A DNA stretch of 64,000 nucleotides from assembly GCF_947179165.1 (NCBI RefSeq), contig NC_077245.1:41037286-41101285 (forward strand). The letters run 5' to 3'. The position numbers and the translations under genes are program-made. The notes under the pieces are model-generated. The model worked only from the letters and a program-made list of their open reading frames with translations. It made no database searches and was not told the DNA's origin. The DNA is from Solanum dulcamara (lineage: Eukaryota > Streptophyta > Magnoliopsida > Solanales > Solanaceae). This document shows positions 11,013 through 23,521 of this stretch, piece by piece. Position 1 is the stretch's first letter, and the number at the start of each line of letters is the position of its first letter.

Positions 11013-11668
11013 GATATGATATGTGCATGCATGCTTTGTAATTCACAGAATACAAGTTCAGGCTTCTAATTTGATAATTTGTTCCCCTACTTCTTTATTT
11101 CGGATATACTTCCAGTTGTGTTATGTTACGTTTTACATACTAAGTACATATGTCGTACTGATCCCCTTTTCTCGAAGGGCTGCGTTCATACCCGCAGGTA
11201 CATATATAGGTTTTAGGAGTCCGTCAGCTTAGGATTCCATGCAGCACAGCTAGAAGAGGATCCATTGTATCGGGGCCTAGTTTTTGATACTGTCCACTGA
11301 TGTATAAAATTGTTTTGTCCATTCAGGGGTACGGCGGGGGCCCTATCTCGCCATATGTTGTCATTAATATTTTTAGAGGTCTGCAGACATGTGTGTGTGG
11401 GTTGTGTATATCAGTTTGATTCAGCTGGGTCTACATGATGTACGGTACATGTTATTATGTTATGGCAGCCTTGTCGGCTCACATGCTCTTTCATGTTGTG
11501 AAACAAACGAAAAGGGCTACAGGTTTATAAAAATGTTATCGCCCAATGGGGCTCTATTATATGATATTAATTTATTTGCAGTTCAGTTGACCACAACTGA
11601 TAGTTGGGTGTACGGGGGATCCAGGTTGGACCCCAGTCGCGGCCTACGGGGTTGGGTCGTGACAGAAG

Positions 11669-11680
11669 TGGTATTAGAGC
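11669..11680 (+). other. Primer-binding site (tRNA-iMet type), element A
   Basis: TGGTATTAGAGC lies 4 bp after the LTR end. It differs by one base from TGGTATCAGAGC, the usual plant initiator-Met tRNA complement, which is intact in element B. Confidence 0.85.
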
Positions 11681-11934
11681 AGTTCGTCCTTGGATTATTT
11701 GTAGACTGTGTCTAGTAAAGTCTTGGTTATCGATGTGTTGTGCACCACATCCATGTACAGGAAACTACAGGGCATTTAAGATGTTACTTTTCTTTCATAT
11801 CTAAGATCGTGCAATAAAGCTGTGTTATTAGGACATTCCCTCATTAATAAACTATTATGTGTACGGTGATGTTTCTAAAGAGGAGATTGTTTCTGACCTC
11901 TTTTTTTGTAGATAGGTACAGATCGGGGTAAAGG

Positions 11935-12426
11935 ATGAAAAAACTAGCTCTAGATAGCGGAGGGGGTGTGGGCAAGTCCCCCAGGGTGCCATCGGGACCA
12001 GGATCTCAGGCTCCGGGACCAAGCAAGAGGAGTCCGAGCTATTCTATTGAGACTGACCCTTCGGAGGACCCCACTTATTCGATTGAGACAGATCCTTCAG
12101 AGGACCTCCAGTACGCTAGTAAGGTTGATTCCTTGGAAGGCCCAACGACAATAGCCCCAGAATGTCCGATGACCCATGAAGCAATTCTGAAAGCCACACC
12201 AGTTGCTCTGATGATGGAGCACTATATCAGGCCGGCTCCTACGGTAAGTGTTACTATGCACTTGAGCCCCTTATCTTGGACGTCGATAAACCAGGGGTCG
12301 CCTGGTTATTCATGTCTTTTAGACTCAAGTGAGAAAGATGATGAGGGACAGATAAGTAGGTGGCACACAGATGAGGAGGAAAAGCATACTTCACATCCTA
12401 GGTCGCCAGGACGGACAAGGGACTAA
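11935..12426 (+). CDS. Uncharacterised 163-aa ORF at the gag position, element A copy 2
   Basis: This ORF begins 254 bp after the primer-binding site. Residues 1-30 are basic and Gly/Pro/Ser-rich. Residues about 33-60 hold a double repeat (SYSIETDPSEDP then TYSIETDPSEDL), followed by a hydrophobic stretch (VALMMEHYIRPAP) and an acidic tail (DSSEKDDEGQ, DEEEK). It is the longest open frame in the element A interior. I recognise no domain and it lacks the CCHC knuckle of normal gypsy gag. Differences from the copy at 4201 are mostly nonsynonymous, which argues against a maintained protein. Confidence 0.35.
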   Translation: MKKLALDSGGGVGKSPRVPSGPGSQAPGPSKRSPSYSIETDPSEDPTYSIETDPSEDLQYASKVDSLEGPTTIAPECPMTHEAILKATPVALMMEHYIRPAPTVSVTMHLSPLSWTSINQGSPGYSCLLDSSEKDDEGQISRWHTDEEEKHTSHPRSPGRTRD

Positions 12427-13229
12427 CTGGCTATAGGTAAAGGGAAGTGATAGGTAAAGTTTCGTTGACTATATGAGGTAATTTTGCCAGTTTGTTTTGT
12501 TATAATGTAAGAAGCCCTATGCGGCTGTAACGTGAAAGGTGATAAACACATGTGTATATTTTCCCTATGAGACATTATGGCAGTAATACGATATGATATA
12601 AATATATGTATATATGTGTTGGCCCTAGAGGCATGGTTGGTATTTTCTGCGTGCAGGTTGTGGGATAGTAAGAAGGGTAGAGGAAATTCTGCCGAAATTT
12701 TCCCAGAATAAGGAAAAGGGAATAAAACATAGCGTTATAACATGTCTTGGAAATTGATATCGAGTACCCATATTATGCTAAACCAAAGCTATAAGAGGTA
12801 CTCTTCACTGTAATTGTGCTGTAGGAATAAAAAAGAGAAGCTCAGGTTGAAGGGTAAGATGTCCAGTAATTGAGCTTCACTCTTTTTGAAAATACCAAGC
12901 CCCCAATTCCTAATTGTAAATTAGATGAGTTGTTCATAACTCGAGGATAAATTCGAAAGGAGACCAGGTAGGTCAAGTATTAAAAGAAGTACTGTGATGT
13001 TTAAGAGATTCTAGTTTCTTCCAACAATGGTAGGGAAATGTTTTACGATAAAAGTTTATAGTTTTCCACCGACTAATTGGGGAAAGAACTTCTAACAGAA
13101 GCACCTCAAAGTGATGTCGGGAACTGAATATGAGTATGAACTAAAAGGGGGATATGTAAGTATGAATTGAACAGTGTGATACAAGTATACAAGGATAAAG
13201 TGATACCGCTAATAAGGCGCCCTTGGTAG

Positions 13230-13514
13230 ATGCTAATTAAGTTAAAAGCCTGCGTTGAGTACGCAATAAGGGTATGGAGCTTAAGATATAAAAGAATGAC
13301 GCGCGTACACAACGTCGCCCCAAAAATAATAGAAATCTTAAGAGACAAAGACGGCAAGCCTGAGGACTATATGGAACAACCTCCATTCATCCCAAGAGAC
13401 AAGGGATATAGGTTGGGAAAGCCACTACTCCAAGAGAACCTTGGACAGTTAATGTCGGAATACAAATGTGGCCTAGTTAAAAGAAAATTTAAAACAGTTA
13501 CAAGTGTATATTAA
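13230..13514 (+). CDS. Uncharacterised 94-aa ORF with LKACVEY motif, element A copy 2
   Basis: This is the longest of three homologous frames (see 5594-5815 and 54609-54803). It holds WSLRYKRMTRV and NVAPKI segments, then a charged RDKDGKPED stretch and a basic C-terminus. The upstream sequence would extend the frame but for a stop just before the Met. No family is recognised. It is likely a relic of element coding sequence. Confidence 0.25.
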   Translation: MLIKLKACVEYAIRVWSLRYKRMTRVHNVAPKIIEILRDKDGKPEDYMEQPPFIPRDKGYRLGKPLLQENLGQLMSEYKCGLVKRKFKTVTSVY

Positions 13515-14560
13515 CTTTTATAAGGATAAGTAGAATGTGGCCTTGGGCAAGTTGTTCCATGGGTCCCAGTACTTAAGTACAGATTAATAGAGGAGATGTC
13601 GCACTATGTATGGAAAGGTTCTCGTCGCTTCGTAATTTAGCTGAGGCTCCATACACGGATAACCAGGTTGGGAAAAATATACAGAAAGACGGGGACATGA
13701 CACAATACCAAGTAGATTTGGGAAGGGGATTGGAAGAAATTGAGTCTGGACATAAAGACATAGAACAAAGTATAAGCGGATAAAGGTATAAGTACCCTCT
13801 AAAGGGGGGAAGCAAGTGAGAAAACTACAAAGGTAAGATGGAAACAATTGATATGGAAACATATTTAAGATGAATGTTTAAACTCTAAGAAAATTCCTTG
13901 CTGAACTAAGTTAGAAAGGTCGGGAAGCCACCAGTAATTGAATAGAAGTTAGAACGGTATGTAGGAAAGCATTGAGAGGTTTTGACAAAACCTAGAATGA
14001 CATAACGCTAGAAGGTGAATGCGTATGAAAAGAAAAGGGTATAGCAATAAAAGGATACCAAATAATTCTAGAGACACTACAAAGGATAATGATAGCATGA
14101 TGGGTCAAAAGCCAAGATGTCGGCTATAGAGTTGGTCGCAAAGGGTGTGCGATAGATGTGTAACCAAGGAAAAAGGAACACGAAACCTCCTATGATAAGG
14201 GATGAGAAGAGCAAGGAGGGAATAAGGGAAAAGGAAGACGTATCAAAAATAGCACACAAGCAAGTTCCAACATTAGTAAGTTGTGTACAGTAGAATGAAC
14301 CAAAAGACGGAAGGAATACGTCTACCTCCTACAAGTCGCATTCGAATGGTCGTGCAACCTATCGATATGTATACCTAACCCTCAGGTTAAGTAAGTAAGT
14401 ACATGATAAAAGGGATAGGGGTTCCATGACGACAAGGCAATTATGATATTTTGGATACCCCACCCAAAAGCTACAAAGATAGGTAAGTCAAACTGTCGAA
14501 ATGGAATTAGTACCATATACAAAGTAAGGCGTGGTCACGATTGTATCAAGGGTCTATCCC

Positions 14561-15713
14561 AAAACTGGAATTTGACATGTCTTAGGAGTCTTCATACGAC
14601 CCCGATCTACAGTCCGTAGGACTTTATATGAACCATAGATCCCATTTGTCAATTGATCTGATACTTAGACAATTTCCCCCTTTCCTACAAGGCCCTACGA
14701 GCCATAGGACGACTCGTGAAAACTACACCAAAATCATTTTCTGTAATATTTTCCCTTAATTTGACTTTCTAACTTCCAGGGTCTTACACTTGGTGAGGAA
14801 TTTTCTGAACCAATAGTATGATTCTATCTATGCTGCGGCGTAGGTTATGGGGTTTGAGTTATCTAAACTCGTACCCAAATCACTACTACTCTCAAACATG
14901 CAATAATGCTCATATAATATCTGTGTTGAGTTAATATTCAAAGTTACTTCTTTGTAAGTATACTGAACTTTTCTTATTTTAACTGGAACTGCTTTCTCAA
15001 AATGATTATGCTTTCTGAAACAAAATAGACACGCTCTTACTGTGAAAATAATGCACGTGGAAAGCTTAATGTCTCCTTAAAACTCTTCTCAACTAATAAC
15101 TTAAAATACTTGAACTTACTGTGATTTTGAGATCAATTCATGAAAATAGTAATGCAAAAGCTTTCAATAGTTATTAGCAAAATAGAGTTCACGTGTTAAA
15201 TAAGAATGAACATTAATTCAAAAATCAGAAATATATGAAGTATTATAATCTCAATGATAAAAATAAAATTTCATGATAAGGGATAAAAGACAATTTGAAA
15301 TTAAGGAAAACTTGGGTAAAACCCTAGATTTAAATCTTAGTCCAATACTTTGAATAGCTTTACACACCTGAAAAAACAAGGTTCTTGAAGAAACTTGAAG
15401 AAGATGCTTTAAACCCTAGAATTCTCCTCTTGAATCTTGCTCTAAGTCTTGGGAATGACTATGGGAGTAATTATGTCAAACTATACCTATAAGGACCTTA
15501 ATTGTTTCTCAAAACGTTGGAGTTTAGAATTAGAAAAGGTGGAAAATAAAACAACCCTTCTTAAAAACTGACAGTTTTATCTACAGGAGCCATCTACGCT
15601 ATACATACATTTCTACGGGCTTTAGAAGCCAATCGTAGAAACTCAGCTGAAATTTCTGAGTTTCAGGACTTCAGGTTTACAAACCCTTTTACAATTCATA
15701 AACACCTTTATGG
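14561..15713 (-). mobile_element. Element C, LTR segment left of the LINE
   Basis: From about 14560 the similarity to element A ends. The AT-rich sequence that follows contains diverged CTACG/CCGTA words like those in 25086-25360. The LINE TSD at 15700-15713 and 25007-25020 shows that this stretch and 25021-25394 were contiguous before the LINE landed, making one LTR of a minus-strand gypsy element. The outer LTR terminus is not recognisable, so the 14560 junction looks like a deletion or rearrangement breakpoint. No gene is visible in it. Confidence 0.6.
15700..15713. repeat. LINE target-site duplication, left copy (AAACACCTTTATGG)
   Basis: The 14-bp word is identical to 25007-25020 and flanks the LINE exactly. 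Confidence 0.9.
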
Positions 15714-15809
15714 GGGGATCCTCATAAACTATTTTTTCTCAAAACGGTCATCTCTAACGGTCATCTCCTCCCTCTCTATCTCACACTGTTCATCTCCGGT
15801 CAGTTTTGA

Positions 15810-18800
15810 ATGGCTTCACCGCCGCCAGTGAAGCTATTGTGGCCACCGAATATAGATCATCAAACATCACCAGCTAATGACACTCTGAATTTGCAAAATA
15901 ATACTGCAATTTCAAGTGAAGCTGGTTTGAATCAAAAACAATCGATCGGTCAATAAAATACTGATGCAATCACTATCTCTGAAGAGGAGTTGAGAATTGC
16001 ACACAAGATCATCAATTTTTAGAAACATGGTTTGATTCGAGTATCAAGAACTGTGGTAGATGATTCCTTATCTTTTGGACTACATACAGTCTAAAAATTG
16101 GATCAAACCACCGCACCATTTGAGAGCACTGATCAGGCGACTCTTGAGAGAAACATCGCAGATTCGCTGGAGTTGCGCCTTCATATTCGAAGGGGCTCTG
16201 GCGACATTCGAGACGGCGGACCCCCTGGGGTTTGTTCCCCACCTCATGGTGCTCATACCACCAAAATTTCAACCCAAATGGACGGTGAAATCGTTGGGGA
16301 CGATGGTACCGGCGAGGTTGCCGGAGCTCAGGAGACATTTTCAGGTGGAAACCAATGCAAAATGGGGCATTTCATTGATACAAATACACCCCACCAGCAA
16401 CTCACAAACACTAGAGAAGGAATCAAATCCTCTCAAATTAGCTCAAATTTGCCAAATCAACAGGGTCACTGTCAGAGTGCCGGCGCTGGAGCTCCGGCGA
16501 ACCATTTGTCACAAGATCAAATCCAAAATATCCCTAAGGGAAATGCGCAACTTCCCATCTACAAGAGGTGTCTCGAATCATCAACAACAAATTCAAATTC
16601 AAAAAGTCGTCGAGACACTCGTCAAGGTGATATGCACATTTTCACTGATAATCAAGCTGAAGAACACACATTGGTTCAAGACCAATATTAACAATATGGT
16701 CAATTCAATCAACTAAAGGATGATATGCACACAATTGATAATGCAAAGTCGATGCATCCTTTTTCCAAAAATGATAAACATGCCTCAAGAACTTCACAAC
16801 AATATAACAGTGCTAATGTTACAAACCTTCAAGGTAAGACCAATCCTTCCAACTTGATATACTCTGAGACTGCCAATTTGAAATCCAGTGGAGTTCTTTT
16901 GCAACCTAATGCAAATGTAATCCCTAGTAATGCTGTAGGTAACTCCTTGCAGGGCACTGATCATACCAAAATCAATTCTAAAAGTAGCCCTGAAATTCCT
17001 ACCAAAATGCCTAACAATTCTATTCCTCAAACTAGCAACCAACTATACACTCAACAGCCTACCACCACCCATAATAGCTTCCCTAAGGTGTCTAGTAATT
17101 TTGACATCCAGGTTCAAACTAGCCAACCTAAGGTGCCCACCAGCTATGCTAATGTTGGTCCTAGACATGTTGGAACTAAATCAGTCAATACCCAACCTCA
17201 ACCAAATTCCACTAACCAAAACCCCCAGAAAAATATTTTTCCCAACTTAAAGGACCAGGTCCTTCAGCCTGCCCCTTACACTGTAGTTCAGACCTTTGCT
17301 GCCAAACTCAGAAATAATCAAGCAAAGATTGAGGCTCCTATTGAATTAGCCACCCCTGAATACACAACCAAACAGGGCCTGCCTGCTGTGTTTTTTGAAA
17401 AAGAAGACTTTATGCACAAACTAGCTCAAAGATGCAAATACACCTTGGTTGGCAAATTTACCCATACCATGCCAAAGATAGAGTTGATAAGAAGGAGCTT
17501 TATCATTCAAACTCAGCTATCAGGAGGTGTAAAAATTGCTCATTTCAATGCTAGACATGTCTACATTGACTTAGACAATGAGTTGGATTACAATACTGTC
17601 TGGACCAAACAGAGAATGACAATAGAGGGCCAACTCATGAGGATTCAGACATGGACACCTACTTTTAAACCTGATGAAGAAACCCCAATAGTGTCAATCT
17701 AGGTAGCCTTACTAGAACTACCTTGGCATTGTTATAACATGAAGTTCACCACTGCCCTGCTAGCCTCTGTAGGGAAGGTACTTTATCTAGACACTGCTTC
17801 CATACAAAAAACAAGGGGAAGCATAGCCAAGGTGAGACTTCAAGTAAACCTCACCAATAAAAGACCTCCCCATGTTTGGCTGGGATATGACAAAACTGAT
17901 AAAACTCTAGGGAGGTGGCAAGCTATTTTATATGAAAATGTACCTGATTACTGCATGTATTGCAAACATCAGGGTCACTTGATACATGTTTGTAATATTC
18001 AAAGAAGGGATGAAGAACAAAAAAAAGAAAAGAAGAAGAAACAGCAAAAATGAACAAAAACAAGGAGGGCATGCTAACCAAGGATCATGATGACACAAAT
18101 ATCAATACATCTGTAAAAGATGCTCCTGCTCAGCCACAACAAACACTTGATAATGCAAAAGAACTGTTGTGGCAAGTTCAAAGGAAGAAACATTCTAAGG
18201 GACAAAACAAGCCTCAACAAACAAATGTGATTAGCTCTATTCAACCACAGCAAAACAGGGGAGTTGATAAACCTCAACAAAACATCACAGGTCCAGGTAA
18301 GCCCTCTACTCCTATTTATACTTCTAATAATTATGTTGATCTTATTAGCAGGATCAAACCAATAACCAAGATGCAGGAGAACCAAGTAACCAAAGGAATT
18401 CCACTTTGAAGAATTCAGCAAAAATGTAGGAAAACACCATAATTCAACAACAAGGTATTACTCAAGGGAGCAATGTAACAAGGAATGCAGGTATTGACTT
18501 ATTACTCCCCATACCCCTTACACCCCCACATCATATCTCTGCTGCTGTTGGTTGTGTAGTTGATAGAGGAATGGTTGGAAGAGTAATAGAGAACCCCACT
18601 AATCTGCAGGATGGGGAACCCAAAGGGGGGGGGATCTTGTCTCATGTTCTGCATGAGAATATCACCGACCTTAGGAGTGACCTTACAGCCCCTGCTACCC
18701 CTGCACACAAGGCTCAAAATGACATACCAAATACTGAATTCATTAGAAGAGATCCCCCTACTGATGATTCTACCATGCAAAACATCTTAGGCTCTATGGC

Positions 18801-19365
18801 CAAGGATTTGGGATCCATTGCAAGCAGTAGTGGCAAAGACTCTAATGCTAAAAAGAACAAGTTAAGCAAGAAAAGGAGAGAGGCCATCAAAAAGAAAACA
18901 AACCTTTCTGAGAAATGCCAAACTCCTTTAACTGACAGTGTTGCAATGCAGCAAAGTGAACAGGGATGTCAACAATTTGTACTTGATGATGATCAGGTGG
19001 GTATAGATATCACCCCTTTTCAAACTCCAGAGGTAGCTACAGATCACTTCACCTTCAACACCAACATACAGGACCCTATTGATGAGTATACTGTATGTGA
19101 TTCAGAAAATGAAGAAGATAATAATTATCAGCCCTTGCATGATCAGGAGAAAGATGATATTATAAGTAAGCATTTAATCAAAACCATCAACCCCTCTTCT
19201 GAGAATATATACGATGAAGACATCCAACAGGTGGCTAGTTCACAGGGTCTATCTCCTAGTGGGATACTTAGGACCAGATTTAGCAACAAGGCAAAAATTT
19301 CTACAAAAACTGCCCCCACAGGCAGACCAAGTAACAGGTCCCATACTTCAAGAATTTCTCAATGA
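15810..19365 (+). pseudogene. LINE ORF1, gag-like nucleic-acid-binding protein (DUF4283 + zinc knuckle)
   Basis: The likely start is ATG 15810 (MASPPPVK). One frame runs to 18053 but is broken by stops at 15954, 16020, 16092, 16689 and 17700. After 18053 the reading moves to a second frame and, near 18360, to a third, where one further stop lies at 18427, before ending at 19365. The N-terminal half is Asn/Gln/Pro-rich and disordered. A DUF4283-like domain spans about 17380-17880 (GLPAVFFEKEDF, LPWHCYNMKF, PPHVWLGY). A CX2CX4HX4C knuckle (CMYCKHQGHLIHVC) is at 17952-17993, followed by a Lys-rich stretch. The C-terminal part is acidic and Lys-rich without a domain. The family binds LINE RNA for RNP assembly. 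The stop at 17700 interrupts the DUF4283 core. Confidence 0.85.
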
Positions 19366-22300
19366 TTAGTACCATTAGTTGGAGTGTAAGGGGTATTAAT
19401 ACCCAAGGAGCCATGTATAGAATAAAACTTCTCAAAAATATCCATCAAATTTCTCTTATAGCTCTAATGGAACCTTTTTCTGATAACTCTCAGTTACAAA
19501 ACTTCAGAAACCAGCTCAATATGGACCATGCCATCCACAATCCCAATGGTAAGATTTGGATTTTCTGGACCAAAGATGTGAATTGCAAGATTTTGGAGAA
19601 TGATGAGCAACTAATCACTTGTGAGCTCAATCATGCCGTGATCCCAAATTAATTCATCACTACCTTTGTCTATGCTAAATGCAAAGATCATCTCAGAAGA
19701 CCTTTATGGGATAGCCTTCTACAGCAGTCTACTACATCCAATCCATGGTGCACTATAGGAGACTTTAATGTTATTGTAGACCCTGAAGAAAAATTAGGGG
19801 GTGTCCCCTATAATATGAGAAAGAGTTTTGAGTTCATTAGCATTATTGAGGCTTCAGGTCTTCAAGACCTTGGTTTCTCAGGTCAGAAATACACCTGGTC
19901 CAACCTGAAGGGTATCAACTTTAGAATTTGGAAGAGACTTGATAGAGGGATAGTTAATGATAACTGGCTAAAGACCATGCCCCATACCAACATTACTCAT
20001 CTTCTTTCTGTGGGTTCTGATCACTGCCCCTTGCTCTTGGAAATGATTGACCAACAACACAACCCCATCAAGTATTTCAAATTCCTGAACTGCTGGCCTG
20101 AGCAACCTTCTTTCATGGATACTGTCAAAAATTGCTGGAGCAGACCTTCTGAAGGAAATCCAATATGGAGTTTTCATCAGAAAATAAAAAGACTTACTGC
20201 TACTCTTAGCTGCTGGTCAAGAAATCAATTTGGAGACATCTATGCTAAATTCAAAGAATATGAGGAGAAGGCTAGACAAGCTGAAGAGAATCTGATCAGT
20301 ATAAACTCCAATGAAAATAGGTCTCAACTGCATGCTATCAATACTGAGTACATTAGATACATGAAGACGGAGGATTCTATCCTCAGACAAAAGTCTCAAC
20401 TTCACTGGTTCAAAGAAGGTGACAGGAACTCTAGCTACTTTCATGCTCTCATCAGAGGCAGGAGAAGAAAGCTTTACATCCACAGGATCCAAAATAAAGA
20501 AGGCTCTTAGGTGCAAGGTGATAAAGAGATAGCTGATGCTGCTTGCGAATATTTCCAACAAATTTTTACTGGAAAAGAGGAGCACATCCAACAGCAAACA
20601 CTCCATTACATCCCTACAATGGTGACTGACAAAGACAATGAAAATTTACAAGCCATGCCTACTATGGAAGAAGTGAAAACTGCTGTTTTTACTATGAATC
20701 CTCACTCTGCTGCTGGCCCTGATGGGATGAATGGAACTTTCTTTCAGGTATGCTGGGACATCATCAAAGAAGACCTCCTTAGAGTGATCACATCCTTCTT
20801 TTATGGACAAACTATGCCTAAATATTTCACCCACACTTGTTTGGTTCTACTACCAAAAGTAAACCATCCTACAAAAATCTTTGAGTTCAGACCCATAAGC
20901 CTTAGCAACTTCACTAACAAAATCATTTCCAAACTCCTCTACCTAAGACTTGCTCCTATTCTCCCCAACCTCATTTCCTTGAACCAATCTGGCTTTGTCA
21001 AGAATAGAAACATCTCTGAAAATATAATGCTTGCCCAGGAAATAATCCACCAGATCAAAAAACCAAATGTTAGAGGCAATGTTGTGATAAAACATGACAT
21101 GACCAAGGCTTATGATAGGGTCTCTTGGAATTACACTTGTCTTGTGATGAGAAAAATGGGGATTAAAGAAATTTTCATTGACATGGTTTGGAGAATCATG
21201 GCTGATAACTGGTACTGTGTTATAGTCAATGGTTCAAGACATGGTTTCTTTCACTCCACAAGGGGTCTCAAACAACGTGATCCTCTCTCTCCTGCTTTAT
21301 TTGTCCTAGGTGCTGAAGTGCTATCCAGACTACTGAATAATCTTCATCAGAATCCCCAATTCCATGGTTTCTTTATGGCAAAAAAGGGACCTCAGATCAA
21401 TCATCTGAGTTTTGCAGATGATATCATCATCTTTACTTCTGGAAGAAGGCACACCTTAGCTCTCATTATGGAAACATTAACTACCTATGAAAGAGTTTCT
21501 GGACAATTGATTAACAAGTAAAAAAGTCATTTCATGGTTCCCTCCAATGCTTTCAAGCCTACTGTACTGAGAATCAAGAGTATCACTGGTTTCAACCAAA
21601 AGAGTAGTCCTATAACATACTTGGGATGTCCTATTTATATTGGTAGGCAAAGAGTTATTTACTACTCTGATCTTATTGCAAAAGTTGTAAGCAGGATCAC
21701 TAGTTGGCATGCTAAAATCCTGAGCTATGGGGGTAGAGCTATTCTTGTGAAGCATGTTATTCAAGCCATGCCAATACATTTGCTTTCAGCCAGCATCCCT
21801 CCCTCAACCATCATCAAGCAGATTCAGAGCATCACTGCTAACTTCTTCTGGGATGGAAAAATGACAAGAGGAAGTACCACTGGTCCTCATGGAAGAACCT
21901 TAGCTATCCTTATGATGAAGGGGGCATAGGGTTTAGACAAATCACTGATGTGGTTAAATCTTTTCAATACAAGCAGTGGTGGACCCTTAGAACCAAGAAC
22001 ACCTTGTGGGGAGAATTCCTTAAATCCAAATACTGTCAGAGGGCCAATATTATTACAAAAAAGTGGGACACTGGTCAGTCCTTAATTTGGAAGCACCTCA
22101 TGAACAACAAACACAACATTGAGCCTCACATTCAGTGGCAAATTAAGTCTGGCTCTTGCCTTTTTTGGTGGGACAACTGGCTAGGTGTTGGCCCTTTAGC
22201 TCAGTTTTCTGCTAACAACTGTAGGTTTAACCACACCCAAGTTTCAGCTTTTCGAACTAATGGCCAATGGAATGTTGATCTCATTATCCAAAAAGACCCT

Positions 22301-23521
22301 CCTCAGTTTGTTCCTAACATTTTAGCAACTCAATTCAGCTACCATCCTCTCAAACAGGACCATCCATGCTGGATTCCTAATACCAATGGGGAGTTCAGTT
22401 GTTCTTCTGCCTGGGAGCTCATTAGAGACAAGAGGACAAATACTATGCTGAATGCATGTACTTGGCACCAACTAATACCTTTCATATGCTCCTTTCTTGT
22501 TTGGAGAGCTCTTAAAAGGAAATTACCTACCAATAAGAAAATAACCAGCTTTGGCAAAGCCCCCTCTCAGTGCCATTATTGTGATAGACCTGACCAAGAC
22601 ACCATTGATCACACCTTTGTTGCAGGAACCTTTGCCAAGAATACTTGGAGGGTGTTTGCTGATTCTTTGGGCATAAAAAAGGATTACACACCTCTTAGAA
22701 ATATGCTTATGAGATGGTGGACATCTAAATACAAGAATGAAGCACATAAGCTCCTGTTACAAGCAATACCTGTCTTCATTTGTTGGAACTTATGGAAAAA
22801 TAGATGTGCTTTCAAATATGGAGGGAAGAAATCTAACCTTTCAAGAGTCAAATTTTCTGTCTACAAATACATCTCTAACATGCTCATCACAGCTTTTCCT
22901 TATATTGAATGGCCAAATAACTGGAAGGACCTAGTCATTTCAGTGGAACAATGCTACCATAACACCAAAATTACCCCTGTATACTGGATCAAACCAGGTG
23001 ATCACATGGTAAAGCTAAATACAGATGGTAGTGCCCTTAACAACCCAGGCAACATTGGTGGAGGAGGAATACTTAGAAATACTCATAGTGACCTTATCTT
23101 TGCCTATGCAGTTCCATTGGGGGAAGGAACTAACAACCAAGCAGAAATCAGGGCTGCTATCTTTGGTCTATCTTGGTGTATTCATCTTGGTTATTTACAG
23201 GTAGAGTTAGAGGTAGATTCTCAACTCCTAATCAGGTGGTTACAACAAGAAGCAAAACCCCCTTGGTCAATAAAGGAGCTGCTGGACAATTTAAACAACA
23301 TCATCAACCAATTCCAAACTTTCAGCTGTAAACACATCTTTAGAGAAGCAAACTACACAGCTGATGTCTTATCCAAACACAACCACAAATGCAAATCTCC
23401 TGAACTCTATTTCACTGTGCATGATCTCCCCAAACAAGCTAAGGCATACCTTGAGATGGACAAGCTGGAAATGCCTTCTTTCAGAAGAAAAAAACTCAGG
23501 AGAATCAAGAAACCTCCCTAA
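19362..23521 (+). pseudogene. LINE ORF2: AP endonuclease, reverse transcriptase, zinc-binding and RNase H domains
   Basis: The frame starts at ATG 19362, overlapping the ORF1 stop. The endonuclease domain shows ISWSVRGINTQGA, LMEPF, GDFNVIVDPE and GSDHCPLL. The reverse transcriptase shows FRPISLSNF, HDMTKAYDRVSWN, GLKQRDPLSPALF and the catalytic FADD at 21411-21422. A zf-RVT-like segment lies around 22370-22650, and RNase H (KLNTDGSALNNPG, LEVDSQLLIRWL) runs to the stop at 23519. In-frame stops fall at 19650, 20508 and 21519. A frameshift in an A-run near 21858 moves the rest into the frame that is open from 21950 (first Met) to 23521. Four lesions rule out a functional enzyme, although each domain is well preserved. 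Confidence 0.9.

Larger units (their letters stand above)
8728..11664 (+). mobile_element. Element A shared LTR (2937 bp)
   Basis: The LTR begins TGTTATACCCC and ends GGGTTGGGTCGTGACA, with TG...CA termini. It sits between a polypurine tract (8714-8727) and a primer-binding site (11669-11680), so it serves as 3' LTR of one unit and 5' LTR of the next. It is shorter than the 3698-bp LTR of element B. For example, the stretch matching 1960-2200 is deleted at about 9625. It contains the palindromic AAGTAGGTGA cluster, a U3 promoter, GAGTCCC hairpin repeats and the covarying hairpin block. Confidence 0.85.
1950..14560 (+). mobile_element. Element A tandem array: LTR-internal-LTR-internal
   Basis: Two copies of the same internal region (4098-8727 and 11665-14560) flank one LTR (8728-11664), with a partial LTR to the left. 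Corresponding landmarks occur in the same order and spacing in both interiors: the SYSIETDPSED ORF, the LKACVEY ORF and the GGGGGGAAGCAAGTGAG tract. This layout is expected after unequal recombination between LTRs of identical elements, leaving a shared LTR. The family is plant Ty3/gypsy with a tRNA-iMet type PBS and decayed Tekay-like integrase, and it is non-autonomous. The second interior is cut off at about 14560, before the position where the first carries its 5S segment. Confidence 0.75.

Noticed and set aside
16060..16716. 218-aa ORF overlapping LINE ORF1
   Set aside because: The frame in phase with DUF4283 and the zinc knuckle is the one starting at 15810; this one is an alternative phase.
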